From contig BFEA01000102.1 of assembly GCA_003427395.1 (NCBI GenBank), forward strand, positions 1,139,779 to 1,193,215: a DNA stretch of 53,437 nt, written 5' to 3'. Origin of the DNA: Chara braunii (taxonomy: Eukaryota; Streptophyta; Charophyceae; Charales; Characeae). The first letter of the stretch is position 1. Each line of letters starts with the position of its first letter. The notes beneath the pieces were generated by a model. The model made no database searches. It was not told the DNA's origin and worked only from the letters and a program-made list of their open reading frames with translations. Positions 21,426-32,099 of this stretch are shown one piece after another. The position numbers were made by a program, and so were the translations under genes.

Positions 21426-22330
21426 ATGTGCGACTATGCTGCTGCCTATTTCAAGGACATCTTGTCAACCGTGACTAGGCGCCCGTTTGACGACCCAGAC
21501 ACCAACATGTTTGATTTGTCCTCTTTGTGGGACAACATGATGGTGCGGATCTCAGCTGAAGCGAAAACTAGGTTGGACAGACCGATTACGGAAGAGGAAT
21601 TTACAACAACAGTCAAGAGCATGGTCGGCGGCAAGGCCCCAAGAGAAGATAGTCTTCCGCTGACGCCTACTTGCCGACTCTTGCAGTAGACCTCATAGAA
21701 ATGTTCAATGTCGTCCTGCAAGGAGAAACACTTGGTATGACGATGACTCGCGGAGTGATCTCACTAATCTTCAAAAAAAGCGACTACAATGAAGTTCAAA
21801 ACTGGAGGCTAATATCCCTCCTGAACGTGGTCGACAAGCTGCTCGCCAAGACACTAGCAAACCGCCTCGCTAGATTCCTCCCAAGACTGGTTCAGAAAGA
21901 TCGAGGTGCATTTGTCAAGGGAAGATCAATCTTTGAAAACATTCTCATGGCGATTGAAGCACTGGAGTTCGTTGAAAGGGAGGAGGCAGATGTGATAATC
22001 TTATTACTGGACCTTGAAAAGGTGTACAACAGGGTGAACTTGTCTTTTATACTAACTAGTCTGAGAGTCTCTGGGTTTGGTGAACCTTTCCGCATGTGGG
22101 TCCAAGCCTTGTATGGCCTGTCAACGACAGCTGTATGCGTCAATGGACAAATTTCGGATGAGTTTCAACTCACACGGTCACTACGGCAGGGCTGTCCTCT
22201 GGCCCCTCTGCTTTTTGTCCTCCATTTGGAGCCACTTCTGTGCAATATTCGTCGCGATCCAGAGATCATCGGTTTAATTCTCCATAATGGTGTTGATGAC
22301 CTTTTCGCCATATCTAAGAACCACTCGTGA
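21426..22330 (+). pseudogene. LINE A reverse transcriptase domain (5' part)
   Basis: The N-terminal finger region ends with MVGGKAPREDSLPL, matching the GKAPGxD motif with Gly changed to Arg. A one-base shift near 21655 leads into the main frame (21671-22330): RGVISLIFKKSDYNEVQNWR, LANRLARFLPRLV, GAFVKGRSIFENIL, motif A LLLDLEKVYNRVN (normally LDLxKAYDRV), motif B SLRQGCPLAPLLFVL, and motif C region GVDDLFAISKN. The catalytic YADD therefore reads GVDD, probably with a small deletion upstream. The frame meets a stop at 22328, inside the foldback insertion. It continues, in frame, at 28727. Confidence 0.9.
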
Positions 22331-22419
22331 CCAATAGGGTCCAAAAAATTCACCGAATTGACTAGCGAAGCTTGTTAGCGAACTTTTAGTGAATTTGTGG
22401 TTTGTTGTTGGTGTAGATG

Positions 22420-22870
22420 ACTTTGTAAAATCCCGAAAACCCTAAACTAAGTCTCGTTTTTACGATATCTTGACAATCCCGAAATTCCTCAAAATTCACG
22501 AAACTTCGAAACTATAAAATTATGAAAATCCTGAAAAATCGTGAAATTCGAGATTTCGTCATAGAAAAATACTTCAGTATGTCCCGTATTTGTGTTATCC
22601 CGACAATCTCAAAATTTCAAAAAATTCACGAAAATTGGAAATTGTTGGGAAAATCCGAAACTTAAAAAAATCGTGAAAATCTATATTTCGTTGTCGAAAT
22701 ATACTTTAGGATGCCCTTTTTTTACGTTATCCCGACAATCCTAAAATTCTCGAAAATTCACAAAAAAATTAAAAATTGCAAAGAAAAATCTAATATTCTG
22801 CAAAATTCGTGAAAATCAGGATTTCATTACCGAAATAAACTTGGAGATTTTCGAGATTTTAGGGGTTTCA
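22420..22870 (+). repeat. degenerate AT-rich tandem repeat, about 128-bp period
   Basis: Blocks with ACGTTATCCCGACAATC-like sequence followed by AAAATTCACGAAA recur near 22465, 22590 and 22718. They share short words with the adjoining satellite (GATTTCGT, CCCGA) and may be its decayed outer part. Confidence 0.6.
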
Positions 22871-24190
22871 CTGTGTCTCGTTTCTACGTTATATCTAGAT
22901 ATGTTTTCTGGATTTTATTACTGGAATACAATTTAGGATTTTCGGAATTTTACAGAGTTCCGTTTTTAGGTTATATCCCGAAGTGTTTTCGAAATTTCGT
23001 TACCGAAAAACACTTCGAGATTTACAGGATTTTACTAAGTTCCGTTTCTACATTATATCCTGAAGTGTTTTTGGGAATTTGTTACCGAAATACACTTCGG
23101 GATTTTTCCGAGTTTTATTTATACGATGTATCCCAAAGTGTTTTCGGGATTTCGTTACTAAAATACACTTCGGGATTTTCGAGATTCGATCGATAATATT
23201 CCGACGTGGATTTGGGATTTCGTTACCGAATCACACTTCAGGATTCGATCGGTTATATTCCGTGGATACGGTAGTTCGTTACCGAATCGCACTTCGGGAT
23301 TTTTGGGATTTGACCGGTTATATCTCGACGTGGATTCGGGATTTCGTTACCGAATTGCACTTCGGGATTTTCAGGATTCGATCGATTATATCCCGAAGTG
23401 TTTTGGGGATTTCGTTACTGAAATACACTTCGGGATTTTCGGGATTTACTGAGTGTTATTTTTATACCATATCCCAATGTGGATTCGGGATTTCGTTACC
23501 AAATCGCACTTCGGGATTTCTAGGATTCGACCGATTTTATCCCGATGTGGATTCGGGATTTCGTTACCGAATTGCACTTCGGGATTTTCAGGATTCGATC
23601 GATTATATCCTAAAGTGTTTGCGGGATTTTGTTACCGAAATACACTTCAGGATTTTTGAGATTTTGTCGAGTCTCGTTTCTACAATATATCCCGAAGTGT
23701 TTTCGGGATTTCGTTACCGAAATGCACTTCGGGGATTTTCGGGATATTACCGACTTTTGTTTCTACGATGTATCCCGAAGTATTTTCGGGATTTCGTTAC
23801 TGAAATGCACTTCGGGATTGTCGGGATTGTAGCGAGTCCCGTTTCTACGATATATCCTGAAGTGTTTTTGGAATTTCGTTACTAAAAGACAATTCGGGAT
23901 TTTTGGGATCGTACCAAGTCCCGTTTCTACGATATATCCCGAAGTGTTTTCGGGATTTCCTTATCGAAATACTCTTCGGGATTTTCGGGGTTTTATCGAG
24001 TACAGTTTCTACGTTATATCGCAAAGGGTTTCCGAAAATTTCGTTACCGAAATACACTTCGGGATTTTTCGTAAATTAGTTAGTGTTGTTTTACATTATA
24101 TCTCGAAGTGTTTTCGAGATTTCATCACCAAAATGCACTTCGGGATTTTTTGGATTTTTAAGTCTCGTTTCAACAAGATATCCCGAGGCT
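22871..24190 (+). repeat. foldback left arm: satellite, monomers of about 68 and 82 bp
   Basis: The block CGGGATTTCGTTACCGAA recurs about every 68 or 82 bp (for example near 23141, 23200, 23263, 23331, 23399, 23479, 23547, 23615, 23697, 23779). The longer monomers contain ATCCCGAAGTG and its exact complement CACTTCGGGAT about 28 bp apart, so each can fold into a hairpin. A 268-codon frame (23079-23885) is merely the repeat read in a stop-free phase, giving RDFVTELHFGIF-type repeats. Confidence 0.9.
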
Positions 24191-24280
24191 GCAACTGCCT
24201 TCGTGCAGAGATGGAATACAAGGGTTGTGCAATTTATGCAATCGAGACAGAACTTGCACAAGAAATCAACTGAAGTCGGG

Positions 24281-24282
<2 letters not shown>

Positions 24283-24342
<60 letters not shown>
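24283..24342 (+). repeat. (GA)n microsatellite
   Basis: An uninterrupted GA tract. Confidence 0.97.
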
Positions 24343-24345
<3 letters not shown>

Positions 24346-24956
24346 AATCCCGGACCAGAGAGTTAATGCAACGTGTGGAGCAGCTACAACCGCTGATCTC
24401 TACACTAAGGGCTGCAACAGTTTTGAATTGTGTTATGAGTCAAATCAGCTGCCGAGAACTGCAAATATTAAAGAATAGCAAATAATCGGCGTCTAATAAT
24501 TGTCGGTATCCATCACGATATCCCTATTGTTCATTCCGGTCAAACATGTTACTTCAATGCCCTGTTCTTCTTTCTTTGTTAAGCTGCAACTACGTTTCTT
24601 GATGTTGCATTTATCACTAATGCTTGACAATCGTTTCCATGGTGATATTCATCATCTGCGAACCTGTCATTTGCCGCTTGTGTGAGTCTTGTTGAACTTG
24701 GGAAGCGCTGAGTGACTGAGTGATTATCTTCAGTTTCTTTTTTACTATGATTACTCTAATGTGGATATTGTTTCTTCAGTTTATGAGAATTTTTGCCAAA
24801 GGGAACTCCACTTATACCCTGGCGACTCAAAGATATTAGTGAGCGGGATTGGGGTTTGTCTCAGTGAGCAGGAAATTGCTCCACTGCGGAGGAAAAAATA
24901 TATATATTTTTGTGTCACCTAGCTACATCGTTTTTTCAACTACTTCTATTTTTTAC

Positions 24957-25239
24957 CTAGGCTACCAGCCGGGCCGCCCGGGTGACCTTGTTATCCCGGG
25001 CGGCCAGGCTGTGCAAGGGCCAAAGTAGGTCTCAGTAAAAAAAAAAAAAAAAAAAAAAAAATCTGCAAAAACACTATGTTGTGCAGAAAAAGAATCTGAA
25101 AAACTTTTGCCTCAGGGTCATATCCAAAGTCTTTAAAAAAAAAAAAAAAAAAAAAAAAAGTTAAAAAAAATTATTATTATTATTATTATTTCTTTTGACC
25201 CGGTGGGGCAAGTGGTCCTGAGCCACTCTGGTAGCCTAA
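24957..25239. mobile_element. 283-bp hAT-like MITE nested in the foldback spacer
   Basis: Left end CTAGGCTACCAG (24957-24968) and right end CTGGTAGCCTAA (25228-25239) are inverted repeats with 11 perfect bases. The flanking octamers TTTTTTAC (24949-24956) and ATTTTTAC (25240-25247) match at 7 of 8 positions. The end resembles CAGGGTTACC of the 12522-13273 element (7 of 10). The interior shares with it a segment around ATGTTGTGCAGAAAAA and TTTTGCCTCAGG-CATATCCAAA. This is therefore a diverged, shorter member of the same family. Poly(A) tracts occupy 25037-25061 and 25135-25159, and (ATT)n 25169-25192. Confidence 0.75.
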
Positions 25240-25759
25240 ATTTTTACATATTTTTTTCCCCATCTTTTTCTATTTGATTCCAGATTTTTTTTTTTTTTTA
25301 ATTCCCCTCTGTTTTTTATTTTAATTTTTCAGTTCCACTCTTAATCTTCTACCCTTTTTTTTTTTTTAATTGTATTTTTTTAATATCATTGTTTTAATAC
25401 ACATCGAGATCTGTTATCGAAATATCACTTAATAAATTTTAAATTTATTCCAATACCGAATAAAAAAAGAAAAGAAAAGAAAAAATTCGTGTTGCCAGAC
25501 TAGGATACATTGTTTTGAAATATTTTTAATTTTTACCAATTTATTTTCCACCCTTATTTTTATTTGATTTTATTTTTTTTTCTTAATCCTCTGTTTTTTT
25601 TTTATTTTAATGTCACACTTTCACCTTTAATGTTCTACTTGTTTCTTTTTCTTATAAATTTTTGTATCCTTTTTTTTTACATTGTTTTGTTTTTTATACA
25701 CATTGGGATATGTTCTAGAAATATTACTAAGTAGATCCTAAATTTGCTCTAATGCCAAA

Positions 25760-28640
25760 AAAGTAGATCCCGAAATTTTTGAAGTGCGATTTGGTAACGA
25801 AATTCTGAATCCACGTCGGGATATGACAGAGTGAGTCGCGGAAATCGTGAAGTGTGATTCGGTAACGAAATTGTAAATCGACGTCGGGAGATAACCGATC
25901 AGATCCCGAAAATCCCGAAGTGCGATTCGATAACGAAATCCCGAATCCACATCGGGACATGGTGTAAAAATAACACTTCAGTAAATCACGAAGATCGCCA
26001 AGTGTGTTTCAGTATAAAAATTATGAATGCACGTCGGGATAAAACTAGCCAAATCACAAAGTGCAATTCAGTAACGAAATCATGATTCCACATCAGGATA
26101 TGATATATAAATAACACGAAGTGAATCATGAAAATCCCGAAGTGAGATTCAATAGCAAAATCCCAAATACACGTCGGGATATAATCGATCGAATCCCGAA
26201 AATCCCGAAGTGCGATTCGGTAACAAAACCCAAAATCCACGTCGGAATATAACTGGTTGAATCCCGAACATCCCGAAGTGTGCTTCGGTGACGAAATCAT
26301 GAATCCACATCGGGACATGGTGTACGAATAACTCTAAGTAAATCATGAAAAATGTCGAGGAGAGATTTGGTAGCGAAATCCCAAATACACGTCGGGATAT
26401 AACCGATCGAATCCCGAAAATCTCGAAGTGCAATTTGGTAACGAAATCCCGAATTCACATCGGGATATAAGCGGTCGAATCCCGAAAATCCCGAACTGTG
26501 ATTCGGTAAGGAAATCCCAAATCCACGTCGGAATATAACTGATCGAATCTCGATAATCCTGAAGTGTGATTCGGTAACAAAATCCCGAATCCACACCGGG
26601 ACATTGTGTACAAATAACACTAAGTAAATCATGAAAATCCTAAAGTGCGATTCGGTAGCGAAATGCCGAGTACACGTCGGGATATAACCGATCGAATCCC
26701 GAAAATCCCGAAGTGCAATTCGGTAACAAAATCCCGAATCCACGTCGGGATATGACCGGTCGAATTCCAAAAATCCCGAAGTGCGATTCGGTAACGAAAT
26801 TCCGAATCCACGTCGGAATATAACCAATGAAATCCTAACAAACCCGAAGTGTGATTCGGTAACGAAATTCCAAATCCACATCCGCACATGGTGTACAAAT
26901 AACACTAAGTAAATCACGAAAATCCCGAAGTGAGATTCGGTAGTGAAATCCCGAATACATGTCGGGATATAACCGATTAAATCCCGAAAATCTCAAAGTG
27001 CAATTCGGTAACGAAATCCCGAATCCACGTCGGGATATAACCGGTTGAATCCCGGAAATCCCGAAGTGAGATTCGGTAACGAAATCCCGAATCCACGTCG
27101 GAATATAACCCGATCGAATCTCGAAAGTCATGAAGTGTGATTCGGTAACGAAATCCTGAATCCACATCAGGACATGGTGTACAAATAACACTAAGTAAAT
27201 CACGAAAATCCCGAAGTGAGATTCAATAGCGAATTCTCGAATACACGTCGGGATATAAACGATTGAATTCCGAAAATCCCGAAGGGCAATTCGGTAACAA
27301 AATCCCGAATCCACATCGGGTTATAACCGGTCGAATCTCGAAAATCCCGAAGTGCGATTCGGTAACGAAATCCCGAATCAACGTTGAAATAAAACCGATC
27401 GAATCCCGAAAGTCCCGAAGTGTGACTCGGTAACGAAATCCCGAATCTACGTTGGAATATAACCGATGGAATCCCGACAATCCCAAAGTGTGATTCGGTA
27501 ACGAAATCCCGAATCCACAACGGGACATGGTGTACAAATAAAACCAAGTAAATCACAAAAATCCCGAAGTGCGATTCGGTAGCGAAATCTCGAAAACAGG
27601 TCGGGATATAAACCGATAAAATCCCGAAAATTCCGAAGTGCAATTCGGTAACGAAATCCCGAATCCACGTCGGGATGTAACCGGTCGAATCCCGAAAATC
27701 TTGAAGTGCAATTTGGTAAAGAAATCCTGCATCCACGTCGGAAGATAACCGATCGAATCCTGAAAGTACCGAAGTGTGATTCGATAACGAAATCATGAAT
27801 CCACATCGGGACATGGTGTACAAATAACACTAAGTAAATCACGAAAATCCCGAAGTGAGATTCAGTTGCGAAATCTCGAATACACGTCAGGATATAACCG
27901 ATCGAATCCCGAAAATCTCGAAGTGCAATTCGGTAATAAAATCCCGAATCCACGTCGGGATATAACCGGTCGAATCCCGAAAATCCTTGAAGTGCGATTC
28001 GGTAACGAAATCCCGAATCAACGTTAGAATATAACCGATCTAATCTTGAAAGTTCCGAAGTTTGACTCTGTAACGGAATCCCGAATCCACATCTGGACAT
28101 GGTATACAAATAACACAAAGTAAATCACAAAAATTTCGAAGTGAGATTCGGTAGCGAAATCCTGAATACACGTCGGGATATAACCGACCGAGTCCCGAAA
28201 ATCCCAAAGTGCAATTCGGTAACGAAATCCTGAATCCACGTCGGGATATAACCGGTGAAATCCCGAAAATCCCAAAGTGCGATTCGGTAACGAAATCCCG
28301 AGTCCACGTCGGAATACAACCGATCGAATCCCGAAAGTCCCGAAGTGTGATTCAGTAACGAAATCTCGAGTCCACATCGGGACATGGTGTACAAATAACA
28401 CTAAGTAAATCACGAAAACCCGAAGTGAGATTCGGTAGTGAAATCCCGAATACACGCCGGGATGTAACCGATCGAATCTCGAAAATCCCGAAGTGCAGTT
28501 CGGTAACAAAATCCCGAATCCACGTTGGGATATAAACGGTCGAATCCTGAAAATCCCGAAGTGCGATTCGATAACGAAATCCCGAATCCACATCGGGACA
28601 TGGTGTACAAATAGCACTAAGTAAATCACGAAGTGTCTGT
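25760..28640 (-). repeat. foldback right arm: satellite with about 286-bp higher-order repeat
   Basis: Monomers of about 66-72 bp (core AATCCCGAAGTG-GATTCGGTAA on the plus strand) are grouped. A marker ACATGGTGTACAAATAACAC recurs near 26312, 26600, 26885, 27172, 27524, 27812, 28097, 28382 and 28600. Intervals are therefore about 288, 285, 287, 352, 288, 285, 285 and 218 bp. Four monomers make the usual unit; the 352 and 218 values correspond to one monomer gained or lost. The minus-strand frames of 159-223 codons here are stop-free phases of the repeat, not genes. Confidence 0.9.
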
Positions 28641-28726
28641 TTGATAAATACATGTATTTGTAGTGAGAAAGAGTGTTTCAATAAGATACTCGGTGAAATA
28701 TATATCATTCATTAACCATCTCTCCC

Positions 28727-29590
28727 AAGAACTCTAGCAAATCGTTGGACGCACCGAAAGGTTGTTTAGTCAACTTTGGGGAGCCGTCAAGAATAACGGT
28801 AAACTCGAACAAGTTCGTTTTTTTCCTGCCAAAATCCCGTACACTGAGTGTACAGTGGGGCATAGAGAGAGTACTTGCAAACACAATTGAACGATTCCTA
28901 GGGATATAAGTAGCCTTGGGGGAATGTTCTTTGTCTCAAGTTATGATTCTGCAAGAAAATATTACTAAAAAAATCGAAGGATGGGGCAAGGCCAACCATC
29001 TTTCAATCATTGGCCGAGCTCTAGTGGTGATGGTTTCAGCCTTTGCGTTGTTGTGGTATGTAGCGGCAGTTTGACGGATAGCTCCTACAACTCTCAAGAT
29101 GGTAAAAGGTATGCCCAGACGCTTTATTTGGAAACTAGACAGTGACCTGGATAAAAGTTTTATTTCGAAGGTGGCCTGAGACTCTATCTGCCTCCCCAGG
29201 GCTGAAGGTGGTCTGTCATTGATTGATCCAACTCTGCAAAATGCAGCTCTATTGGCGAAATGGGTAGCTAGGGTGGCAATTGGTGAACAAAAAACGGATT
29301 GGATGCTCTTAGTTGAAGCCATGTTGGCGGACAAATGGAAGTTGTCGAGACCTCGAGACGTTTGGGTGACTATTATGTCAGACACGTTTGTACGTAAGCG
29401 GCCAAGGTCGAGATTCTGGCGAGATGTGCTCCTAACCTGAGCTAAGCCGAATATGATCTGTCTCCGTAAATCCAAAGAGGAGGTGGGAAAATAACCTTTG
29501 TTTGAAAATCAGTTAATTCGGGACGGACAAGGCAACTGGTTTTCCTTAGAAAGAAAGCTAGTCTTTTCTTGTCTACTTGTCCTTCCTTTG
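28727..29590 (+). pseudogene. LINE A reverse transcriptase/C-terminal part (3' of foldback)
   Basis: From AAGAAC the frame reads KNSSKSLDAPKGCLVNFGEP, FVFFLPKSRTLSVQWG, IERVLANTIERFLGI, then after a stop GWGKANHLSIIGRALVVMV, MPRRFIWKLDSDLDKSFISK, ICLPRAEGGLSLIDPTLQNA and WVARVAIGEQKTDWMLLVEA. This is the palm/thumb and connecting region that follows the catalytic motif in L1-type elements (L-S-GRAxx..., W...K.GGLGx.D). Two stops are TGA where Trp is expected (29072-29074 and 29177-29179). The sequence fades after NQLIRDGQGNW near 29550; the zinc-binding end is missing. Confidence 0.85.
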
Positions 29591-30655
29591 TCAGAGTCCG
29601 TTTTCTACTAGAGCATCAGAGGTCTGATTATGAGATCTACCAGTCAATTTGTGTCGATCCCGAGTTTGAATCCTATGAATGCTACTCAATAACACCAATA
29701 CAATAATAAGAGTAATTCTCCCTTCGCAAAACCTTCATTCTCTCTGCAAAAGGTGAGAGCAAAAGTAACGGACCACGTTGGCTCTGTCAGAATCTAATGA
29801 ACACAGTTAAAAGGAGAAACTTCCTCATTTTCCCTACATTCAATTTTATCCCACCATTGTAGGTAACAACAACTACACAATGTTTGTGGGACTTGGCCCC
29901 TGACCACTGGGAATTGAACGGAAGACGTCGCGTCCGACCTTAGCATTTTTTTTTTCCGGAAAGACTTTATTTCCAGACTGTGTTCAAAACGAGGTCGGGG
30001 ATCTTCACAATTCGACTCGGAGGTTATCCCGGCAGCATCAACCGGTTTATCTTTACTCAGCAATATTTCACACGCACCCGATCCTCTCTAACCACTACTC
30101 TCTTATCTTATCAGCTTAACAAGGCTACACACTAGTTTTGCTCTCATTGTCAATACCTAATGCCCTACCCTATTTCACAAACCTATCTCTGATCCGAGCC
30201 AAGTCCAAAGCGACCGAGAGGAACATTTGTTTCATTTAACAGACCCTGACACTCTCCATCCCTCCCCATTATTGTGGTTTACTGCAACCGCTGCCAGGAA
30301 CTGAGTGCACTTGGTTCATAAAACAAAAACCTTTCTTTTAAGAACCGAACCCTACCCTAGCATCTACTATTGCATTTTGATAATGGTCGGACTTTTTTGT
30401 TTACAATCCAACCACACAATGTCAGGTTCCCTTCTGAAATTGATCTGGGCTGATTGCTCTCTGACACTCCATGTCCTATGAAGCTAATCCTGTCCCCCGA
30501 ACATGTCTCCCCCAAAAACTTTTTATGTCCAGTCAGCCTGGATTGCTGCAGCCAGGAAAAGCTTGAAGGTAGCGCCTGCCTGCCTATTAGTCATGCCTTC
30601 CCCCTTGAATCTCATACCGTTGTCGCGCGCGGCGGTCCCACACCCCGCTGGGAGC
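29591..30655. other. no gene recognised
   Basis: The sequence near 29608-29672 (GAGCATCAGAGGTCTGAT, then GAGTTTGAATCC) looks like the 3' half of a tRNA-derived repeat. A T-run lies at 29947-29956. No coding signal. Confidence 0.35.
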
Positions 30656-30773
30656 GCTGAACCTCACGGTCGTGTCACGCAGGATGTATTTATGAAACAG
30701 AACCGGTCACCACTCCGACCGTGCGCGCGTGCTATACTTCTCACGACACCCCACGACAGGTCGGGAAGCCGCG

Positions 30774-30842
30774 AGGTACAACTTACCTCCACCCGAGGGG
30801 CTGTCACCACCCTCAGGTAGGTGTATCCCTGCTGAGCTACCG
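30774..30842 (-). ncRNA. conserved two-stem RNA-like motif, copy A
   Basis: Minus strand, 5' to 3': GTAGCTCAGCAGGGATACAC, stem P1 CTACCTGAGGG (30810-30820) with CCCTCGGGTGG (30789-30799), 11 pairs including two G-U, loop TGGTGACAGC; then P2 AGGTA (30784-30788) with TACCT (30774-30778) around AGTTG. TAGCTCAGCAGG also fits a pol III A box, but I see no B box. On the plus strand the G-U pairs would become A-C mismatches, which favours the minus strand. Confidence 0.6.
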
Positions 30843-32099
30843 GCCCACATGCGAAGGCTTTTACATGCCTTTGTAGAGGTAGGTCGGCCGAGGGCGTTTG
30901 CTCGATCGCTGTAACATAAAATGGGGTACGCGCGGTAAGACGCCTAGAACTGACCCGTTAGATATTTAGGTCGAACTTTTAATAAGGCAGTCTATTTCCG
31001 CTACTGCGTAATGTATTATTCTCTTGACTAATATCAATCAAACCATCATCCTACCAAAGAGCGTCCTATCTTTCTTATCAGGTTATTACTTAGTTGAATA
31101 TCAGAATAATATAGAAGTTAAGTTGGACATATGATGAATATGGAAGTATTACCGCCGAGAACCCTTCCAACTTTCAGAAGTGCTGTGTGTCCGAGACTCT
31201 TCAACAGACCAGGTCCAGTTCAATCCAAAGGCACACACAAAACAGACCTGCACAGAATAATGCAAAGACAGTTCACATGCCATGCACTAACGGAGTCAAC
31301 CATCAACCATTGACCTTGTCCCTCACTTTCCAAACCATGCATGATAGCCTTGTCTTTCCTGAGACGTAAGCCCAGCCCCCTCACATTTCTTCAAAGGACC
31401 CTTGAGAGTGACCAGGACCATTTAGGCAATGACCACAGGTGACAGTTTTACTGACCACAGGGCTTGATTTTAGAGGTGGGTATCAAGTGAAAGAGAGAAA
31501 GTTGAATCGGTAACAACCGACCTGTTATCGAGAGATAACTTAATTTTTGGTCCTTTTTATAGAACCTTTCCTTCCAACGCAGCAGTAAAATGAGTCCGGA
31601 CCTGCACACACACAGGTCAACAAAGATTTTACACCCCCACTCGATTCCCCACATATTGATATCTAAGGGTCAAGCCCTTAGACATGGGTAGTGAGCTCTG
31701 GAACCGACATCCCAGGTCCAACCCCTAGCTTTATTCTTACAATCTTACCTTATGTCGTCTGTCACTCTCTCCTTCTCTCAAGGAGTCTCGTGCCTATGTC
31801 CTAAGTCGCCTTTAGGGAAATTCATAATCCCCCTACTCTCAGTCCTTGCATCTTCTCTCTTGGAGATAAGCGCATCGCTTTGGCGCTTGTATAGACGAGA
31901 CATAACTCACTTATCATTGTGGCCTTCCATCCGAAAGCCATGGACAACTATGAACTACGCGGTGGTTTTTAAGTTTCTTTCTGTCGAGGTCCTAACATAT
32001 TTCCTTGCTCATTTTTCAGATATGCAAAGACCTTGCTCCAACAGGAGAATTGTTCTTTCCTTTCTCTTCTATTTGTGTTAACATACTCAAGTAGTAGGC

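Larger units (their letters stand above)
17640..22321 (+). mobile_element. LINE A, 5' part (decayed non-LTR retrotransposon)
   Basis: The order of parts is that of a plant L1-type LINE: TATA-like site (17754-17759), tandem 5' monomers, ORF1, endonuclease, reverse transcriptase. All reading frames carry stops and frameshifts. The reverse transcriptase is cut at 22321 by the foldback insertion and resumes in the same frame at 28727. LINE A therefore spans about 5.5 kb without the insertion. I could not define its poly(A) tail or target duplications. Confidence 0.85.
24191..25759. other. foldback spacer
   Basis: The spacer holds a (GA)n tract (24283-24342), about 500 bp of unremarkable sequence, the nested hAT-like MITE (24957-25239) and T/A-rich DNA. 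Within the last part, about 25245-25480 is repeated in diverged form about 289 bp later at 25535-25765 (shared ATTTGATT, CCTCTGTTTTT, TACACAT-G-GAT blocks). No coding sequence is seen. Confidence 0.6.
22322..28726. mobile_element. 6.4-kb foldback element made of inverted satellite arms
   Basis: The left arm (about 22870-24190, with a degenerate AT-rich extension from 22420) and right arm (25760-28640) carry the same satellite in opposite orientation, separated by a 1.6-kb spacer. The element interrupts LINE A. AAGAAC stands at both junctions (22316-22321 and 28727-28732), in frame with the reverse transcriptase on each side, as expected for a target duplication of at least 6 bp. The ends share TTCACCGA in inverted orientation at about 22348 and 28692. 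The organisation is that of foldback (FB-type) transposons. No transposase is encoded. Confidence 0.7.

Noticed and set aside
22871-28653. Long open frames of 159-268 codons in the satellite arms as genes
   Set aside because: They are the monomer read in a stop-free phase, several phases and both arms are equally open, and no domain appears.
29890-29960. tRNA or SINE on the minus strand (CGTTCAATTCC)
   Set aside because: The only A-box-like word is 13 nt away, too close for a pol III promoter.
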